64,000 bases of DNA from Okeania sp. KiyG1 (GTDB lineage Bacteria; Cyanobacteriota; Cyanobacteriia; Cyanobacteriales; Microcoleaceae), in NCBI RefSeq assembly GCF_014132355.1, contig NZ_BLZO01000115.1, positions 18,584 through 82,583 of the forward strand. The letters run 5' to 3'. Positions within the stretch are counted from its first letter, which is position 1. Every line of letters starts with the position of its first letter. The position numbers were made by a program, and so were the translations under genes. Below the pieces are notes generated by a model, which made no database searches, was not told the origin of the DNA, and worked only from the letters and a program-made list of their open reading frames with translations. Below are positions 61,156 through 64,000 of this stretch, piece after piece.

Positions 61156-61270
61156 ACAGGACTTACGCACAGACACTACATCCAGTGAGGGCGAATGCCA
61201 TTTGCGTTCCGCAAAGCTCCGAATGGCGCCCCTACATATGGTGTTTTCAAGGTTGATTTGCGTAAGTCCT
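61156..61270. repeat. MITE-like element, ACAGGACTTACGCA family, copy 5
   Basis: Ends ACAGGACTTACGCA and TTTGCGTAAGTCCT. The inner palindrome GGGCGAATGCCATT is itself interrupted by TTGCGTTCCGCAAAGCTCC before the mirrored GGCGCCCCTAC. Confidence 0.8.
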
Positions 61271-61330
61271 GATTAAGTAATTAATACAAACTGAATAACT
61301 TTTTTGATAATTAGCACTCCAGTTATTGTT

Positions 61331-61583
61331 AATTAGGGCTTGCGCTCATAAAGCTAAAATTCAGGATAGCTTAGGGTAATGGAGCTTTTTATATTCAGTA
61401 ATTCTCCTACGTTTATGGCTGTTATTGGCATCAATTTACTGAAATTTTCTGCTGAAATTCAAGAAAATTTATCCACATAAAATGGCCGAAACCTTTGCCT
61501 GTTCCCCGATCTCCGCGTCTGGTGCGTCTGGTGCGTCCCCGTGTCCTACTCCCACCAACTAATTTTTTCAGCAGACCCTAATT
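61331..61583. repeat. MITE-like element, AATTAGGGTCTGCTGAA family, copy 2
   Basis: The left end AATTAGGGCTTGCGCTC and the right end TTTTCAGCAGACCCTAATT. It shares the ATGGCCGAAACC and CTCCGCGTCTGG blocks with the copy at 45519-45779. It is joined directly to the next copy through a shared AATT. Confidence 0.75.
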
Positions 61584-61839
61584 AGGGCTTGCGCTCATAA
61601 ATCTCAAAGCATTTACAGGTAAATGTTTTAGACTTTTAGGTCTAGAAATTGTACCTGGTTTTCAGCTCTTCATGCTCAAAGAAAGAGCGTATTTTGGGCG
61701 AGAGTTGGGCAAAAAAATTCTCCCGTACGGACTTATGCAACGTCCCTACCCTACTCCCCTTTTCCCCTCCTGGGAGGGGAGGAGCGAGGGGTGGGTCCCC
61801 TACTCCTTAAAAAAGACTAGTGAAGCGCAGACCCTAATT
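61580..61839. repeat. MITE-like element, AATTAGGGTCTGCTGAA family, copy 3
   Basis: AATTAGGGCTTGCGCTC and, mirrored, GAAGCGCAGACCCTAATT. The inside differs from copies 1 and 2 and is rich in CTCCCCTTTTCCCC and CAACGTCCCTAC strings. The open frame at 61672-61929 lies across it and is not a gene. Confidence 0.65.
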
Positions 61840-61938
61840 ATTCTTATGTACGGGTGTTGTATGCAACGTCCCTACCCACTCCCCTACTCCCCCGCTCAAG
61901 AAGATGTAGCAAAAATGCGTGAGATTTGATCGTGACTT

Positions 61939-62167
61939 ATATCATGTTCGGTTGAATACTTATAAATAACTGTTCTGAGGAGTCAGGAGTCAACCCACCC
62001 CTAACCCCGACCGTGGAGGGGAGGGGAAGTCAGGAGTCAGGAGGGAAGAAAGGAGGAATGCTTATGAAATATTGGATAATAGTATTGATAATTTCAGTAT
62101 TTCTTTAGTACTGTCGGTACTGTAAGTCCTTGAATTTTATTATAACTGACCCGTCCGAACATGATAT
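61939..62167. repeat. MITE-like element, ATATCATGTCCGG family, copy 3
   Basis: ATATCATGTTCGGTTGAATA at the left, CCGTCCGAACATGATAT at the right. The inside is GAGTCAGGAGTC-type low-complexity DNA. Confidence 0.75.
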
Positions 62168-62250
62168 TACGCACGGAGACTAAGTCGAGTGAGGGCGAAT
62201 GGCATTCGCCCCTACAATAGTTTTCAAGGGAGTTGCATGGGTAAGTCCTG
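62164..62250. repeat. MITE-like element, ACAGGACTTACGCA family, copy 6
   Basis: The left end ATTACGCACGGAG is degraded, the right end is GGGTAAGTCCTG. The centre is the palindrome GAGGGCGAATGG and its partner (62192-62216). It directly abuts the preceding element. The string CTTTAAACTCAATTTTTCGG (about 62270-62289) that follows matches the left end of the decayed tnpB element. Confidence 0.65.
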
Positions 62251-62489
62251 TTGATATTAGAGGGGGAAAGCTTTAAACTCAATTTTTCGGTAAACTGTTG
62301 TAATTAACTAATACCATTTCACTTAAAAAATGTCACAAATAGTTGGTAAATGATGAAGTAAAATAATAAGCTTAAATTACTGTATAGTAGAGGTTTTAAG
62401 TACTTAAAATATAACTTTTAACTTCTGAATTTTTACTTTTTACTTTAGTGAAACGGTATAATAATATCCAAATCTGTCAATATTTTGCT

Positions 62490-64000
62490 ATGCCGACATT
62501 TTTATTAGAAATTGGTACAGAAGAATTACCCGCAACTTTTGTCTCTGAAGCAATATCACAGTGGGAAAAACTTATCCCTACTGCATTGAGTGAGGCATTT
62601 TTAACAAATGATGGGGTGAAAATATATGCTACACCCAGACGTTTAGCTGTTGTCATCAACAGTTTACCTACTAAACAACCAGACCGAGAAGAAGAAATTA
62701 AAGGTCCTCCGGCAAAGGCAGCTTTTAAAGACGGTAAACCTACAAAAGCAGCAGAAGGCTTTGCTAAAAAACAAGAAATAGAATTAAAAGACCTAGAAAT
62801 ACGCCCGACTGAAAAAGGTGATTTTGTTTTCGTCAATAAAAAAATTCAGGGTAAACAAACAGCAGAAATTCTTATCAAATTAGTACCTGAATGGATTAAT
62901 AAACTTGAAGGTAAAAGATTTATGCGTTGGGCAGATGGAGATATCAAATTTCCTCGTCCTATTCGGTGGTTAGTAACATTATTAGATGGGGAAATATTGC
63001 CGATAAATTTAGAAAATGGCTCTGAGATAATTACTTCTGGTCGTATCTCCTACGGACATAGAGTTTTACATCCTGAATATATTGAAATTGAGCAGGCAAA
63101 AGATTATGCAGAAGTCTTGAGAAAGGCTTATATAGAAGTAGATTTTCAACAAAGAAAGAGTCAAGTTGAGCAACAAATACAAACTGTAGCCAAAAAAGTT
63201 CAAGGAATCGCAGAAGTTCCGACAGAATTATTAGCAGAAGTTACAAATTTAGTTGAATGGCCGACAGCAGTAGTTGGTAAAATTGACGAAGAATTTTTAA
63301 TTTTGCCCTCGGAAGTAACAACAACGGTTATGGTGACACATCAACGTTACTTTCCTGTTTTGAAATCCACAAAAACTCCTAAATCTAAAGTTGAATTACT
63401 GCCATATTTTATTACTATCTCTAATGGCGACCCGGAAAAGTCAGAGATTATTGCTAAGGGAAACGAACGAGTAATTAGAGCTAGGTTAGCTGACGGGCAA
63501 TTTTTCTATAAGGCAGATTTAGCTAAACCATTAGAAAGTTATTTACCTGAATTGGAAGCTGTAACATTCCAAGCAAAACTAGGTTCAGTGCGGAAAAAAG
63601 TCGAACGTATTGTTAATATAGCTAAGTTAATAGTTGAACAGTTAAAAATCAGTCAAGAAGAAAGCAAAAATATAGAAAGAGCAGCCCTACTTTGCAAAGC
63701 TGATTTAGTAACTCAAATGGTTTATGAATTTCCCGAACTCCAGGGAATAATGGGAGAAAAATATGCTCGTGCTTGTGGGGAAGATGAAGCTGTAGCAACA
63801 GCAATTTTTGAACATTATTTGCCTAGAGGTGCTGGAGATATTTTACCTGAAAGTATTAGCGGTCAAGTTGTGAGTTTGGCAGATAAACTTGATACTTTGG
63901 TAAGTATTTTTGGATTGGGAATGTTACCTACAGGTTCCTCTGACCCCTTTGCTTTACGTCGGGCAGCAAATGCAGTGGTTAATATTACTTGGTCAGCCGA
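62490..64000 (+). CDS. glyS: Glycyl-tRNA synthetase beta subunit (3' end outside window)
   Basis: The frame from ATG 62490 is open for 503 codons to the window edge. [20 protein letters not shown] is the classical GlyS N-terminus. [72 protein letters not shown] and [20 protein letters not shown] follow in family order. It works in the cytoplasm with the alpha subunit GlyQ, not in the window, to charge tRNA-Gly. The rest of the protein (about 200 residues, with the HD/anticodon-binding part) lies beyond base 64000. Confidence 0.97.
   Translation, partial: MPTFLLEIGTEELPATFVSEAISQWEKLIPTALSEAFLTNDGVKIYATPRRLAVVINSLPTKQPDREEEIKGPPAKAAFKDGKPTKAAEGFAKKQEIELKDLEIRPTEKGDFVFVNKKIQGKQTAEILIKLVPEWINKLEGKRFMRWADGDIKFPRPIRWLVTLLDGEILPINLENGSEIITSGRISYGHRVLHPEYIEIEQAKDYAEVLRKAYIEVDFQQRKSQVEQQIQTVAKKVQGIAEVPTELLAEVTNLVEWPTAVVGKIDEEFLILPSEVTTTVMVTHQRYFPVLKSTKTPKSKVELLPYFITISNGDPEKSEIIAKGNERVIRARLADGQFFYKADLAKPLESYLPELEAVTFQAKLGSVRKKVERIVNIAKLIVEQLKISQEESKNIERAALLCKADLVTQMVYEFPELQGIMGEKYARACGEDEAVATAIFEHYLPRGAGDILPESISGQVVSLADKLDTLVSIFGLGMLPTGSSDPFALRRAANAVVNITWSA

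Overview
The window looks like chromosome from a filamentous, AT-rich cyanobacterium. This is inferred from frequent GCGATCGC-type (HIP1-like) octamers, heptameric low-complexity runs (GGGAGTA / CTCCCCTA), cyanobacterial families (DUF928, DUF3110, a thylakoid PSI-accumulation-factor-like protein, a cyanobacterial-type PII) and large WD40-repeat ATPases. A Microcoleaceae/Oscillatoriales relative (Trichodesmium-, Okeania- or Moorena-like) is my best guess. No tRNA, rRNA or CRISPR array was seen.

Layout. 0-11 kb: a DUF928 secreted protein (cut by the window edge), murQ, a DUF3110 protein, a very large tamB-like gene and an ompA-domain remnant. 11-24 kb: an accessory zone with a small unknown gene, a duplicated Arg/Tyr-rich secreted-protein gene (one truncated and one full copy), a two-propeller WD40 ATPase, an HTH-ATPase and peptidoglycan-binding genes, three of them in a 742-bp tandem repeat. 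24-32 kb: an SBBP beta-propeller protein, a radical SAM / TcmP gene pair, a dead antitoxin, an alpha/beta hydrolase and a thioredoxin-like thylakoid protein. 32-38 kb: a second WD40 ATPase and an IS200/IS605-type tnpB element. 38-50 kb: metabolic genes (NAD(P)H oxidoreductase, glnB, ilvB, nagA, purE, amt) separated by a 16-copy 120-bp tandem array and a PEP-CTERM gene. 50-57 kb: SGNH hydrolase, frameshifted ispH, a small secreted protein, and a nuclease-family gene split around a decayed tnpB element. 56-59 kb: a PsiD-like phosphatidylserine-decarboxylase-family gene and a DevA/LolD-like ABC ATPase. 59.3-62.5 kb: a gene desert full of repeats. 62.5 kb to the end: glyS (cut by the edge).

Functional links. 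murQ and nagA belong to the same amino-sugar (cell wall) recycling route. glnB and amt are linked by nitrogen sensing and ammonium uptake. The three large ATPases share an AAA-like N-terminal domain and look like signalling or conflict proteins.

The most striking feature is the density of small repeats. There are at least eight families of short elements with terminal inverted repeats (MITE-like), several of them nested. Short palindromes and low-complexity repeats have entered reading frames without destroying them: three sites in tamB, one in tnpB and one in a WD40 ATPase linker. The nagA stop and the upstream edge of one WD40 gene run into a shared repeat. Four frameshifts (amt once, ispH twice, a nuclease remnant once) can each be repaired by adding one base to a homopolymer run, which raises the possibility of sequencing error rather than true gene loss.
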